Of a stretch of 64,000 nt of DNA, positions 56,191 through 64,000 are shown in pieces. Location: positions 467,386-531,385 of the forward strand of contig NZ_JAFCJZ010000003.1 in assembly GCF_018130765.1 (NCBI RefSeq), given 5' to 3'. The notes under the pieces were generated by a model. The model was not told the origin of the DNA. It did no database searches and saw only the letters and a list, made by a program, of their open reading frames with translations. The position numbers and the translations under genes are program-made. Source of the stretch: Bradyrhizobium iriomotense (GTDB taxonomy: Bacteria > Pseudomonadota > Alphaproteobacteria > Rhizobiales > Xanthobacteraceae). Positions within the stretch are counted from its first letter, which is position 1. The number at the start of each line of letters is the position of its first letter.

Positions 56191-56334
56191 GCGTGGACTC
56201 ACAACGCGCGGCCAGCCATAGCCGGATGGATGCGAGTTGGACGAAGGCAGGTAGTTTCCCGCCAGCCTGTCGTAGCGCGTCGCCACACGACGACATTGTC
56301 TGATCCCGCCGAAGTACCGTTCGGTTGAATGCTT
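56191..56334 (-). pseudogene. IS5-family transposase remnant (C-terminal end, frameshifted)
   Basis: On the minus strand one frame reads ERYFGGIRQCRRVATRYDRLAGNY and then a second frame reads LPAFVQLASIRLWLAAR and CEST. Together they match the end of IS5-group (IS427-like) DDE transposases (ERxFxxLKxFRRVATRYDRL, then FxAxxQLASxRLWLRxYEST). The change of frame shows decay. No terminal inverted repeats were recognised. It marks an old insertion. Confidence 0.7.
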
Positions 56335-56438
56335 ACGGGGTAGAAGCGGACATCAGCCATCCGACAATATCCGCTGAAACCGTCGAAAAATGACCCCGAA
56401 GCCGACATTGGTCGGCGAGGGCGCCCAAAATTGAAAGA

Positions 56439-56466
56439 AGGCCGCTGGCAATATGTCCAGCGGCCT
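56439..56466 (-). terminator. Intrinsic terminator of the 56505-56804 gene
   Basis: Stem AGGCCGCTGG (56439-56448, read as the complement on the minus strand) with CCAGCGGCCT (56457-56466), 8-base loop, followed on the minus strand by TTCTTTCAATTTT. It lies 38 bp after the stop codon of the gene. Confidence 0.75.
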
Positions 56467-56504
56467 CAGCGCTTAACGTGGTTTGCCGCCGGGTGGCGCC
56501 CGGA

Positions 56505-56804
56505 CTAGAGATCGATGCTAACAGCGATGTTACGGCCCTGTAGTTCGGCAATCTTCAACCCGTCAGCCATCACCTGCGCGAACTCCGGGTCCTTTGCCAC
56601 GGCCTCCTGCACTTTGCCGTAGACCTCCCAATTGGCGTAGCGCGTCGTAACCAGCAACTCTCCTGCCCAATGGCCAGTGTGGAAACGGGACAGCCGAAGA
56701 AATTCGGCGCCGTGTTTTTCGAAGATTTTCTTCGCCCGCCCGACAACCTTGGTCATTTCCTCGGGCTTGTCGGTTTTGAAGCGAGTGAATTGAACGATCG
56801 GCAT
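56505..56804 (-). CDS. Small dimeric alpha+beta barrel-like protein, unknown function
   Basis: 99 residues with the strand-helix pattern of a ferredoxin-like dimeric alpha/beta barrel (MPIVQFTRFKTDKPEEMTKVVGRAKKIFEKHG, then LRLSRFHTGHWAGELLVTTRYANWEVYGKVQEAVAKDPEF). Many proteins of that fold are small monooxygenases (ABM type) or stress proteins; no catalytic residues can be named. AAGGAGGT is placed right before the ATG and an intrinsic terminator follows, so it is a clear single-gene transcript. Confidence 0.8.
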   Translation of the reverse strand: MPIVQFTRFKTDKPEEMTKVVGRAKKIFEKHGAEFLRLSRFHTGHWAGELLVTTRYANWEVYGKVQEAVAKDPEFAQVMADGLKIAELQGRNIAVSIDL

Positions 56805-57337
56805 GGGACTACCTCCTTAGCGATGTAAAATGTCCAAGAGGCATGTATCGAGTGACCTTTGGGAGCGAACCCCAATGCAATCTCGATGAAGGTTTGTCTT
56901 CATCGATTGATTTTGGTTCAGGGTTCGCAAGAGACAGTAACGCTGCCGTATCTCGGCTCACATCGTTACTGGCTAAAACCGGTGGGCCGATATCAAGACC
57001 TGAGCTGTTCGGGCGTGTAGAGCAGCTCACATCACGCGAGGACTTGCCGATGACATCGAATTCCGTCCCATTCGGCTGTCCGCTCAGTAGGACATAGCTA
57101 GACTTGCTCACGCTGAGTTCTTCGCATTTTGACCCATTGCGCCCCGTTTGCGGTGCGCAAGGAAAATCCGAAGTTAGGGCCAAACCGGAAGTCGTCGCTT
57201 AAGCTCAAACTGGCGCTTTGACCCGCACCTGACATCCATGGTCAGTTTTTGCTGTGGGGCGCAATCCTAGTTCGAAGGTGTGGTAAGTTGTAGTCATTCG
57301 CCCGAGGGCATCGCTCAGTAGCGAGGAGAAATATCAG
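56805..57337. other. 533-bp gap without a supported gene
   Basis: More AT-rich than the window average. A minus-strand open frame of 124 codons (56809-57183, GTG start) is present but has a mixed composition without a known family or RBS, so it is not called. The last 50 bases hold GAGGAG before the next ATG. The region looks like decayed DNA next to the IS5 remnant. Confidence 0.4.
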
Positions 57338-58003
57338 ATGAGCCGATTGTATGGACCTGTCCACCGTTCATTGCAGGACCGTTTCGACACACGGCGGCTT
57401 GCCGACAATGTCGAAGCGCGCGTGGTGCTCACCGAAGTCTCGCCCGAGCATAAGGCGTTCATTGAAAGCCGCGACATGTTCTTCCTGTCTACCATTGATC
57501 ATCAGGGCCGACCAACCGTGTCCTATAAGGGCGGCGATCCCGGGTTTGTTCGTGTTATCAATAGTAAGACCGTCGTCTTTCCTTGTTACGATGGTAACGG
57601 CATGTTCTATTCTATGGGTAATTTGCTTGGAAATCCGCAGGTCGGCATGCTCTTTATCAACTTTGAGAAGCCGCATCGTCTGCGCCTGCAAGGCATCGCC
57701 AGTATTGACGATAACGATCCTCTGCTGTCGGAGTACGCTGAGGCGCAACTGGTCGTCCGGGTGAGCGTGACTGAAATGTTTCGTAACTGCCCACGCTATG
57801 TACACCGATACAAAAGGATACAACCGTCAGAATTTGTGCCTCGCTCGACATGCGAAACGCCTTTGGCCCCCTGGAAGCGTGTCGATGATATACAGGCCTC
57901 TTTACCCGCGAAGGACCGCGCTCGCGTCGAGCGAGAAGGCAATCTGCTCTCGCGAGCAGAGTATGAAAAATACCTCAGTGACGTTGGGAGTCGCGAGACT
58001 TAA
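57338..58003 (+). CDS. Pyridoxamine 5'-phosphate oxidase-family (FMN-binding) protein
   Basis: 221 residues. The N-terminal FMN-binding split barrel reads AFIESRDMFFLSTIDHQGRPTVSYKGGDPGFVRVINSKTVVFPCYDGNGMFYSMGNLLGNPQVGMLFI, followed by the hydrophobic core and a C-terminal helical extension. Members of the PNPOx-like family bind FMN, F420 or heme; the short type is often an oxidoreductase of unknown substrate. RBS GAGGAG. Base composition is clearly lower in GC than the neighbours, with decayed mobile DNA on the left, which suggests acquisition by transfer. Confidence 0.85.
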   Translation: MSRLYGPVHRSLQDRFDTRRLADNVEARVVLTEVSPEHKAFIESRDMFFLSTIDHQGRPTVSYKGGDPGFVRVINSKTVVFPCYDGNGMFYSMGNLLGNPQVGMLFINFEKPHRLRLQGIASIDDNDPLLSEYAEAQLVVRVSVTEMFRNCPRYVHRYKRIQPSEFVPRSTCETPLAPWKRVDDIQASLPAKDRARVEREGNLLSRAEYEKYLSDVGSRET

Positions 58004-58184
58004 GTCGCGTGACTGACGATACGAGAACGTTGGGCACGACCGCCGATGAGATGATCGGGTAAAGGCATTTTGCTGCACTGCATGAGTCCGAAAATGGCCC
58101 ATCGCGACATACTGCGCTGCCGCACGAACTTGGTCGCGATAGGAGAAAAGCGGATGTAGTCACCGGTCACGCTTATAGGTACAC

Positions 58185-58235
58185 GGCCTAGTCCGGGTAG
58201 GGCGTGCGTCAGGCGCGCGAGCCGACTTCGAGATA
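58185..58235 (-). pseudogene. Internally deleted copy of the end of the cupin gene at 61298
   Basis: GGCCTAGTCCGGGTAGGGCG and the following TGC (58185-58207) match 61295-61317 exactly over 23 bp. The next stretch GTCAGGCGCGCGAGCC and GACTTCGAGATA (58208-58235) matches the cupin gene about 70 bp further in, with a 2-bp difference. So a piece of the 3' end of that gene is copied here with a deletion. The rest of the 58004-58322 gap holds nothing I could assign. Confidence 0.7.
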
Positions 58236-58322
58236 AAAGGCCTCGTCCTGGAATCTGATGCCGCGTCTGACCCGAAGCCGACACCGGGCAGCCGCATCGA
58301 CGGTCACGCGCGCGAGAAGGAT

Positions 58323-59144
58323 TCAGTCCTGGGGGCGCAGGGCCGCTTCGGCGCGCTGCATCATCCGCCGCCATCGCTCGCTCGTCGGCCCGCCCATAAT
58401 CAAGAAGTAGCGGACGATCGCGATCGGCAGCCAGGTCTCCATCTCTTGCGTCAGCGCCGCGACCGGCTTGCCTGACAGCCGCGCGTATTCGGATTGCGCG
58501 GCTGCATTGACCGCAAGCGGCCGTTGCGGATTGTCGGTGACGTCGAGCGCAAGCTCGGTCAGGCCGATGTGAGTGAGTCCATGATCGAGGGCCGCAGGCG
58601 CGCGGATCGCAAAGGTCCAGTCGATCAGCCGCGGACCGTCCGCCGTCATGATCACGTTGTTAGGATGGATGTCGCCATGGCACAGCCCGTCCTCCGGCTG
58701 CTGCAGGCGGTCGATCAGCGCGAGGATGCCGGAGGCGATGTGTTTGGGCACGATGCCGCCCGAGCGCATGAAGGCCCTGTCCATCCAGCCGCGTAGATGG
58801 AAGGCCTCCGGCGGCGGCGGCATCCTGTGAACGCACAGGCCGAGGGACGCAAGGATTGCACCCGCCTCAGCGAACGTCACGGTGCCGCTACGCGTAATCT
58901 GCAGCAGTGTCGGTCCGTCCAGGCGGCCGAGCACGATGCCGAAGCGTCCGTCGAGAGTCACCTCGCCGAACACCTGCGGCGCAGGCATGCCGGCGGCAAA
59001 GACGGCCTGGGTCATCCGCGCCTCTCGCTGGCCGAGCCGCGGGGGGAAACCTTCCCTGAACAGTTTTACGACCTGACCTTGCGCCCAGGCGTGGATGTCC
59101 GCCGTGCCGCCCTGGTTGATCTTCTCCCCGAGGTATCCCCGCAT
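58323..59144 (-). CDS. Aminoglycoside phosphotransferase (APH)-family protein
   Basis: 273 residues from the ATG at 59144, after GGGAGGACGGGCG. Kinase-like fold: N-lobe INQGGTADIHAWAQGQVVKLFREG, Brenner motif LCHGDIHPNNVIMTADGPRLIDW (catalytic Asp, and the metal Asp in IDW). APH-fold kinases phosphorylate small molecules such as choline, homoserine, methylthioribose or antibiotics. Which one cannot be told; antibiotic resistance is not a safe conclusion from this alone. Single gene. Confidence 0.85.
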   Translation of the reverse strand: MRGYLGEKINQGGTADIHAWAQGQVVKLFREGFPPRLGQREARMTQAVFAAGMPAPQVFGEVTLDGRFGIVLGRLDGPTLLQITRSGTVTFAEAGAILASLGLCVHRMPPPPEAFHLRGWMDRAFMRSGGIVPKHIASGILALIDRLQQPEDGLCHGDIHPNNVIMTADGPRLIDWTFAIRAPAALDHGLTHIGLTELALDVTDNPQRPLAVNAAAQSEYARLSGKPVAALTQEMETWLPIAIVRYFLIMGGPTSERWRRMMQRAEAALRPQD

Positions 59145-59331
59145 CGCCCGTCCTCCCGCCGGTCGCAATCAAACACCGACGGCGGGCAAGAGAGAACGCT
59201 CCCGCAATCTTGGCTGCCGGCCATGATCGTGGCTTGTCCCCGGCCGCGGCGTTTGCCAGAATCGCCAAGCGACGCGCGGCTTGAGGCAAGTCCGGTTCTG
59301 GCCTGTGGTTGATCTCCGCTGGGTGTCCGCA

Positions 59332-59577
59332 CTATCCGCTTCCGCCGGATGAGACGCCTTGCGGATCGCAATCTCGATGCGAAGCGAGGTAGTCGATTTC
59401 GCTGCGCGCAATACCGATATCCATTAGCTCCCTGTCACTTAGGTCGCGCAGTTTGGCCGCCAATCTCCGGCGTTTGCGCCACTCCTGAAATGCATCCCAA
59501 TAGATTTCGAGAGGGCTGTAGACCTGCCGCCTTGCGGTTACCGGTCCCGGCTCGGTGGTCTCGCGGATCGTGCTCAT
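59332..59577 (-). CDS. DUF1127 small protein
   Basis: 81 residues with the DUF1127 core WRKRRRLAAKLRDLSDRELMDIGIARSEIDYLA. Short Arg-rich DUF1127 proteins are frequent in alphaproteobacteria; some are RNA-binding regulators of growth, phosphate or motility. Here a longer N-terminus of about 30 residues precedes the core. It faces the winged-helix/TPR gene on the opposite strand, 146 bp away. Confidence 0.9.
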   Translation of the reverse strand: MSTIRETTEPGPVTARRQVYSPLEIYWDAFQEWRKRRRLAAKLRDLSDRELMDIGIARSEIDYLASHRDCDPQGVSSGGSG

Positions 59578-59723
59578 TGGGGTGTGTCTTGTCTGGACTG
59601 TTTACTGTGCAGACGTTGCCGCAAGATGCGCGGGCGCGCTTAACTGGTGTCTTACATTTCTCTTACCGGCGGCATATTCTTGATGCTTTGGTACAGAGAC
59701 GGCCCCCGAGAAGGAATGGCAGC

Positions 59724-61277
59724 TTGCGCTATCTTTTCGAGGAATACGCATTCGACACCGACCGGCGCGAGCTGCATCGGGGGACCGATGCGGTGTCGAT
59801 CACACCGCAGGTTTTTGACCTGCTCGATTACCTGATCCGCAACAGGGAGCGGGTTGTCAGCAAGGACGACCTCATCAAGGCCATTTGGAATGGGCGCAGC
59901 GTATCCGACGCCGCGCTGACAACCCGCCTGAATGCCGCCCGGGGTGCCATCGGCGATTCCGGCGAGCAGCAGCGCTTCATCAAGACACTCCCGCGCAAGG
60001 GCTTCCGCTTCGTCGGACAGGTGCGGGAGGCGCGAGGAGTTGCGGGCCCAAATCCGGGCGATACCCCCGAGAGCGCACCTGCAGTTCCCGACAAGCCCTC
60101 CATCGCCGTGCTGCCGTTCGCGAACATGTCCGGCGATCCCGAGCAGGAGTACTTCGCGGATGGGATGGTCGAGGAGATCACGACCGCGCTTTCGCGGTTC
60201 AGATGGTTGTTCGTGATCGCTCGCAATTCGAGTTTCACCTTCAAGGGCAAAGCCGTCGATATCAAGGAAGTCGGGCGCAGGCTTGGAGTCCGCTATGTCC
60301 TTGAGGGAGCCGTGCGCAAGGCATCGGGGAAAGTTCGCATCACCTGCCAGTTGATTGAAGCGGCCACGGGCACACACATTTGGGCGGATAGGTTCGAGCG
60401 TGACCTGACGGATATTTTCGCGCTGCAGGACGACGTCACGGTCGCGGTTGTCTCAGCTATTCAGCCAAAGTTGTTTCGAGCAGAAATTGCATTGACGACG
60501 CGGCGGCGACCGCAAGACCTCACTGCGTATGATCTTCATCTCCGGGCTGTACAGCAAGCCGTCCGATCGACCCGCGAAGGTTTGGCCGAGGCACTTCGAC
60601 TGCTCCAGCACGCCTTGGAGCTTGACCCCGGGTTTGCTGCTGCGGCCGCTTTGGCAGGTGCCTGTCATATGGAAAACGTGCTTAGGAGCTATGCGATCGA
60701 CCCACAATTCGAACGCAAGGAAGCCGTTCGGCTTATGCGCTTGGCATTGAGCCTCCACGATGGTGATCCAGACACGTCGGCAACTGCTGCATTGATCTCG
60801 GCCTTGTTGGTCGGCGATTGCGAGGCTGAGATTGAGATGGCCGATCGGGCGGTCGCGCTCAACCCAAATTCATATTACGCATGGAACCGCAGAGGTTGGG
60901 TCTACAAGATTGCGGGGCAGCCGGAGGAAGCGATCCGGAGCTTTGAACGCGCCATGCGCATGAGCCCGGTGGACCCGCAACAATTCACAACGTTAACCGG
61001 GATGGCATTTGCCTTGATTGAGCTTCGTCGCTTTGACGAGGCCATCGTTGCAGGGAGGAAAGCCCTGCGTCAGAAACCCTCCTACACAGTACCATACCGC
61101 TGCCTGGCGTCCGCTTTCGCCCATCTCGGACGGGACACTGAGGCCCGTGAAGCGGCAGCTGCTGTGCTTAAGTTCGACCCCGCTTTCACAATATCGGCGT
61201 GGATCGCTCGGAGCCGGCTATCAATAAATGCGAAGCTGATGATTGAGGGGTTTTGCAAAGCGGGGTTGCCCGAGTAG
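59724..61277 (+). CDS. Winged-helix and TPR protein with TolB-like (FlgO-type) domain; TTG start
   Basis: 517 residues. The start is TTG at 59724, set by the good AAGGA eight bases upstream and by the beginning of the winged helix (RYLFEEYAFDTDRRELHRGTDAVSITPQVFDLLDYLIRNRERVVSKDDLIKAIWNGR). An OmpR/CadC-like wHTH (about 1-95) is followed by a TolB N-terminal/FlgO-like domain (about 115-240, PSIAVLPFANMSGDPEQEYFADGMVEEITTALSRF) and TPR-like repeats to the end. Relatives often carry an adenylate or guanylate cyclase domain first; here a DNA-binding domain takes that place and there is no TM helix. It is probably a cytoplasmic transcription factor sensing through the TolB/TPR part. Confidence 0.85.
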   Translation: MRYLFEEYAFDTDRRELHRGTDAVSITPQVFDLLDYLIRNRERVVSKDDLIKAIWNGRSVSDAALTTRLNAARGAIGDSGEQQRFIKTLPRKGFRFVGQVREARGVAGPNPGDTPESAPAVPDKPSIAVLPFANMSGDPEQEYFADGMVEEITTALSRFRWLFVIARNSSFTFKGKAVDIKEVGRRLGVRYVLEGAVRKASGKVRITCQLIEAATGTHIWADRFERDLTDIFALQDDVTVAVVSAIQPKLFRAEIALTTRRRPQDLTAYDLHLRAVQQAVRSTREGLAEALRLLQHALELDPGFAAAAALAGACHMENVLRSYAIDPQFERKEAVRLMRLALSLHDGDPDTSATAALISALLVGDCEAEIEMADRAVALNPNSYYAWNRRGWVYKIAGQPEEAIRSFERAMRMSPVDPQQFTTLTGMAFALIELRRFDEAIVAGRKALRQKPSYTVPYRCLASAFAHLGRDTEAREAAAAVLKFDPAFTISAWIARSRLSINAKLMIEGFCKAGLPE

Positions 61278-61297
61278 CGCTGCAATGTCCACGAGGC

Positions 61298-61756
61298 CTA
61301 GTCCGGGTAGGGCGTGCCGTCCTTGTGCACGAAGCGGCCGTCGGAGTTTGCGCTCATCATGTCGATGTCCGAGCATGTCGTGAGATCGTCAGGCGCGCGC
61401 GAGCCGACTTCGAGATAGACGGCCACCGCATCCGACCGATTGATCATGTGATGGCCGTTACCGCTTCCCTTCGGGAAAGCGGCGCAGTCGCCCGCGCGCA
61501 GCACGGTTTCGCCCTCGTTCTCGATCAGCACCACTTCGCCTTCGAGCACGTAGACGAACTCGTCCTCATGCGAATGCCAATGGCGCTGGCTCGACCAGTT
61601 GCCCGGCGGCAGGCGCATCAGGTTGACGCCGAAATCGGCAAGGCCGCCGGCATTGCCGAGCCGCTTGCGGATGCGCTCGGCGCACGGGGCGGCAAAGGGC
61701 GCGGGATAGCCGGAGCCCTTGCGGGCCGGGACGGTGGCGATGTCGATCTTGGGCAT
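61298..61756 (-). CDS. Cupin-domain protein
   Basis: 152 residues. Cupin motif 1 is HWHSHEDEFVYVLEGEVVLIE (metal-binding His, His, Glu), motif 2 FPKGSGNGHHMIN. The N-terminus PAPFAAPCAERIRKRLGNAGGLADFGVNLMRLPPG is a recurrent form in proteobacterial single-domain cupins of unknown substrate. A partial copy of its 3' end lies at 58185. It overlaps nothing and stands opposite the methyltransferase gene. Confidence 0.85.
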   Translation of the reverse strand: MPKIDIATVPARKGSGYPAPFAAPCAERIRKRLGNAGGLADFGVNLMRLPPGNWSSQRHWHSHEDEFVYVLEGEVVLIENEGETVLRAGDCAAFPKGSGNGHHMINRSDAVAVYLEVGSRAPDDLTTCSDIDMMSANSDGRFVHKDGTPYPD

Positions 61757-61926
61757 GAACGCGTCCCCGAAATTTCACATCGAACTTATGTGGGGCAAGT
61801 CGGCTGTGCCAGAGGCGGCCGGCCGCGGAATTGCGTAGTCCCGGCGCGGTCGCGCCAGGCGGAGAATCGAACTACCATCGCGGGTGCAGCCGTATGCCGA
61901 TGGCAGGGGAGCTTCGCCGGCCGAAC

Positions 61927-62650
61927 ATGGACAGGGACATCTACGACCCCCAGCTTCGTCAAGGACGTGTTCGATCGCTGCTCGGATCGCTACATCACCT
62001 TCAGCCTGATCTGCTCGTTCGGCTTCACCGAGCGCTGGCGCCGGCAATGCGTGGCGGCGTTGCCGGCGCCCAGGCTCGCCGGCACGCGCGGCTATGACCT
62101 GATGGCGGGGACGGGCGAAGTCTGGCCGCATCTGTTGAAGCGCTTTGGCGACATTGGTGCGATCACCGCGGTCGACATCTCCTCCGGCATGCATCGCCGT
62201 GCCATGGAGCGCCTCCATGCGCATCGCGCCCATCGGATCGCGTTCAACGAGGACAACGTGCTGGCCAGCGATCTGCCGCCGGAGAGCGCGGATTTCGTGA
62301 TCTCAACCTTCGGGCTGAAGACCTTCAATCCCGAGCAGCATGCGCAGCTGGCCGCCCTGATCGCGCGCGTGCTGAAGCCCGGCGGCGTGTTCTCCATGAT
62401 CGAGGCGTCGGACCCGAAGGGGTGGTGGCTTCGGCCGCTGTACCTGTTCCATCTCAGGGTGGTCCTGCCTCTGGTCGAGCGGACCCTTCTGCGCGGCGCC
62501 CAGGATTTTGCGATGATCGGCACCTACAGCACGAATTTCGGCAGCGCCGCCGGGATCGCACGCCTGCTCCGCGACCAGGGTCTCGAAGTCGAGTTCACCA
62601 GATATTTCTTCGGCTGCGCAACCGGCGTTGCGGGCCGCAAGGCGGGGTAG
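61927..62650 (+). pseudogene. Class I SAM-dependent methyltransferase with apparent 1-base frameshift
   Basis: The N-terminus MDRDIYDP is encoded in one frame from the ATG at 61927, and the rest SFVKDVFDRCSDRYITFS... in the next frame. Removing one C from the C5 run at 61947-61951 joins both to DPSFVKDVF, the usual start of this family. Downstream are motif I GYDLMAGTGEVWPHL, motif IV region DVISTFGLKTF-like (SADFVISTFGLKTFN) and a normal stop. The family resembles UbiE-like methyltransferases of ubiquinone or lipid pathways. Either the gene is broken, a sequencing error was made in the C run, or a programmed slip occurs. The frame from 61953 to 62650 is otherwise intact. Confidence 0.75.
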
Positions 62651-62705
62651 GGCGAGCGCGCACATGTGAGGTCTCCGGCTGTAGCGCCCGGCATCTTGCC
62701 TTGAG

Positions 62706-62725
62706 TTACATATGGCTGTATGTAA
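62706..62725 (+). promoter_or_regulatory. Inverted repeat TTACATA-N6-TATGTAA before the toxin-antitoxin operon
   Basis: Perfect 7-bp arms with a 6-bp spacer, just 5 bp upstream of the antitoxin ATG. Such palindromes are the usual autoregulation sites of type II antitoxins. Confidence 0.65.
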
Positions 62726-62730
62726 ATCGT

Positions 62731-63018
62731 ATGGCTCATATCAGTATCCGTGATCTGCAGAAGATTTCCGGCGAGGCCATCGGCGCACTGCCAGGTCCGA
62801 CGCCCGTGAAATCCGGCGAGCGGACGGTCGCTTTGCTCATTCCGCTCAAGGCAACCGATCCGGAGCGCCTGGCTGCCGTGCTGGGGCGGGCGGAGCGGCT
62901 GGCCAAGGGACGCGATGCGGCTGCGGACGATGCTGCGCTGGCCGGCTTCGGCGAGGTTGATCCGGTCGACTGGTCGGTTGCGGCCGTGAAAGCCCTGACA
63001 CGTAAGCGAAAGACGTGA
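62731..63018 (+). CDS. Putative type II antitoxin (partner of the PIN toxin)
   Basis: 95 residues. The N-terminus MAHISIRDLQKISGEAIGALPG could be a DNA-binding fold of the AbrB/Phd kind; the C-terminus is charged and would wrap the toxin. Upstream is a palindrome; downstream the PIN-domain gene starts within the last codons of this gene (4-bp overlap at 63015-63018). Position, size and overlap point to the antitoxin of a VapBC-like pair. The family itself is not recognised with certainty. Confidence 0.7.
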   Translation: MAHISIRDLQKISGEAIGALPGPTPVKSGERTVALLIPLKATDPERLAAVLGRAERLAKGRDAAADDAALAGFGEVDPVDWSVAAVKALTRKRKT

Positions 63019-63446
63019 GACGACCGTCGACAACCGTTGTCATCGACGCGGCCATTCTGGTCGCCGCCGTTCGCGGCCGAAGCTCGGGCGCACTTCTCAG
63101 CGCCGCGGAGAAAGTGATCCTCGTGACAACGGACCGTGTCGTTCAGGAGGCGCGCCGGCGCATCGCGCTTGGGTTGCTCCGCCCCGATCTGCTGAATGTG
63201 CTGGACGATCTGGCGGAGTTGTTGACCATCGTCCCCGTCGCTTCGTTGGAGCCGGTCATGGCCCGGTGCGAGGAGACGCTTCGCGACGCAGTGCCGAGCC
63301 GCAACGGGTCAGTGCGCGACGCCCATGTGCTGGCTTTGGCGTGGAGTGTCGAGGCCGATGTCTGGACCACCGATCGCGACTTCGCGGGAACCGGCGTCGC
63401 GACCTGGTCGACGCCCAATCTCATGCGGGGTCTTAGCGAGATCTGA
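63015..63446 (+). CDS. PIN-domain toxin (VapC-like ribonuclease)
   Basis: 143 residues from a GTG. PIN fold with Asp11 (VVIDAAILVAAVRG), Glu45 (QEARRRIALGL), Asp102 (SVRDAHVLALAW) and Asp120/Asp122 (TTDRDF), the acidic cluster that binds metal. PIN toxins cut tRNA or rRNA. The start overlaps the antitoxin gene by 4 bp. The pair lies next to an IS element and is thus a likely mobile module. Confidence 0.8.
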   Translation: MRRPSTTVVIDAAILVAAVRGRSSGALLSAAEKVILVTTDRVVQEARRRIALGLLRPDLLNVLDDLAELLTIVPVASLEPVMARCEETLRDAVPSRNGSVRDAHVLALAWSVEADVWTTDRDFAGTGVATWSTPNLMRGLSEI

Positions 63447-63602
63447 GTGTTGCAGCGGGCAGGATGCGCGAAGCGTCGATGCGGGCGAACGCCCAATCGC
63501 GATGGGATCGAGTGCGGCCGGATGATGCCATTGTGCCAGTGTTTTGCCCGTCGAGGCTGGGCAAGAATGTTGCTTTTTGGGAGTTGATGTAGGATTCGTC
63601 TT

Positions 63603-64000
63603 ATGGCGAATCGCACTTTCAAGACCGGCGAGAGCCGGGAGCAACCCAGTCTTCTGCCTGCGCGGATTGAGGACTATGTCGGGTCGGACAATCCGGTCCG
63701 GGCGATCGAGAGCTTCGTTTGTGCGCTTGATCTTGCCAAGCTTGGCTTCCGCCACGCGGATCGTGGCGCGGAAGAAGTCGGGCAGCCGCCGTACGATCCT
63801 GCCGATCTGCTGAGGCTCTATCTTTACGGCTACATCAACCAGGTCAGGTCGTCGCGCCGGCTGGAGCGGGAAGCTGGCCGCAATCTGGAGCTGATCTGGC
63901 TGCTGAAGGGGCTGAAGCCGGGATATCGGACGATCGCCAACTTCCGCAAGGAGAACTGGAAGGCCCTGAAGGCAGCGAACCGGAGCTTCGTGCTGTTGGC
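63603..64000 (+). mobile_element. IS1182-family transposase, 5' part (runs off the window)
   Basis: Open frame of 132 codons to the window end, starting at ATG 63603. N-terminus MANRTFKTGESREQ, then IEDYVGSDNPVRAIESFVCALDLAKLGF, PPYDPADLLRLYLYGYINQVRSSRRLEREAGRNLELIWLLKGLKPGYRTIANFR. This is the N-terminal domain of IS1182-group DDE transposases. The left end of the element lies in 63447-63602, but its terminal repeat could not be fixed. No break is visible in the part present. Confidence 0.88.

Noticed and set aside
56809..57183. Minus-strand 124-codon frame with GTG start
   Set aside because: No RBS, no family, and located in a decayed AT-rich zone; could not be supported.
58323..59144. 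APH-family gene as an antibiotic resistance determinant
   Set aside because: The fold is shared by many metabolic kinases; no residue here proves an aminoglycoside substrate.

Overview
The window is a GC-rich chromosomal segment from an alphaproteobacterium, most likely Bradyrhizobium or a close relative (Nitrobacteraceae). This is inferred from protein resemblance, the many ABC and regulator genes, a DUF1127 protein, and several families of long intergenic palindromes. Core genes are rlmE (3' part), guaB, an RsmB-type rRNA methyltransferase, a CspA-type protein and guaA. Accessory blocks lie between them. No tRNA, rRNA or CRISPR array was seen.

Layout. 0.6-7.4 kb: two autotransporters on the minus strand (ten 93-residue Ig-like repeats; an IPT/TIG domain) with a small membrane protein between them. 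7.7-10.9 kb: a hybrid sensor kinase and an OmpR-type response regulator, divergent from the autotransporters. 11-13.1 kb: a bacterial pentameric ligand-gated ion channel overlapping a two-TM dCache sensor gene. The same 16-bp inverted repeat (ATCAAY-N4-RTTGAT) lies upstream of both autotransporters and of the dCache/channel operon, so this block may be one co-regulated sensory and surface module. It is the strongest candidate here for an undescribed system. 13-18 kb: an MFS exporter, guaB and an oxidoreductase.

18-25 kb: an eight-gene minus-strand operon with a fold-type III PLP enzyme, two permeases, an ATPase, a binding protein, RidA, an aspartoacylase-like deacylase and a LacI-family regulator; a perfect 16-bp palindrome sits at its head. 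It looks like uptake and catabolism of an amino acid or an acylated amino acid. 25-34 kb: phosphoesterase, Sel1 protein, MAPEG protein, RNA methyltransferase, csp with a mapped-by-eye promoter and terminator, cupin, SnoaL-like protein, guaA and a LuxR-type regulator.

35-46 kb: a secreted-protein island with a 2025-residue LamG/cadherin/delta-60/VCBS/RTX protein, a small conserved-looking protein, a metzincin-like protein without a signal peptide, and a Vps62-like/beta-propeller protein preceded by three 15-bp repeats. 46-56 kb: an aldehyde dehydrogenase, a NylB-like serine hydrolase, and several small regulator-target cassettes (TetR with a TetX-like monooxygenase, ArsR with SRPBCC, TetR with a DUF308-like protein), most with visible operators, plus a peptide-deformylase relative that has lost metal ligands. 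56-64 kb: decayed DNA (IS5-type remnant, hydrolase tail, partial cupin copy), an FMN-binding protein, an APH-family kinase, a winged-helix/TPR protein with a TTG start, a methyltransferase with an apparent 1-base frameshift, a PIN-type toxin-antitoxin pair with an operator, and the start of an IS1182-type transposase that runs off the window.
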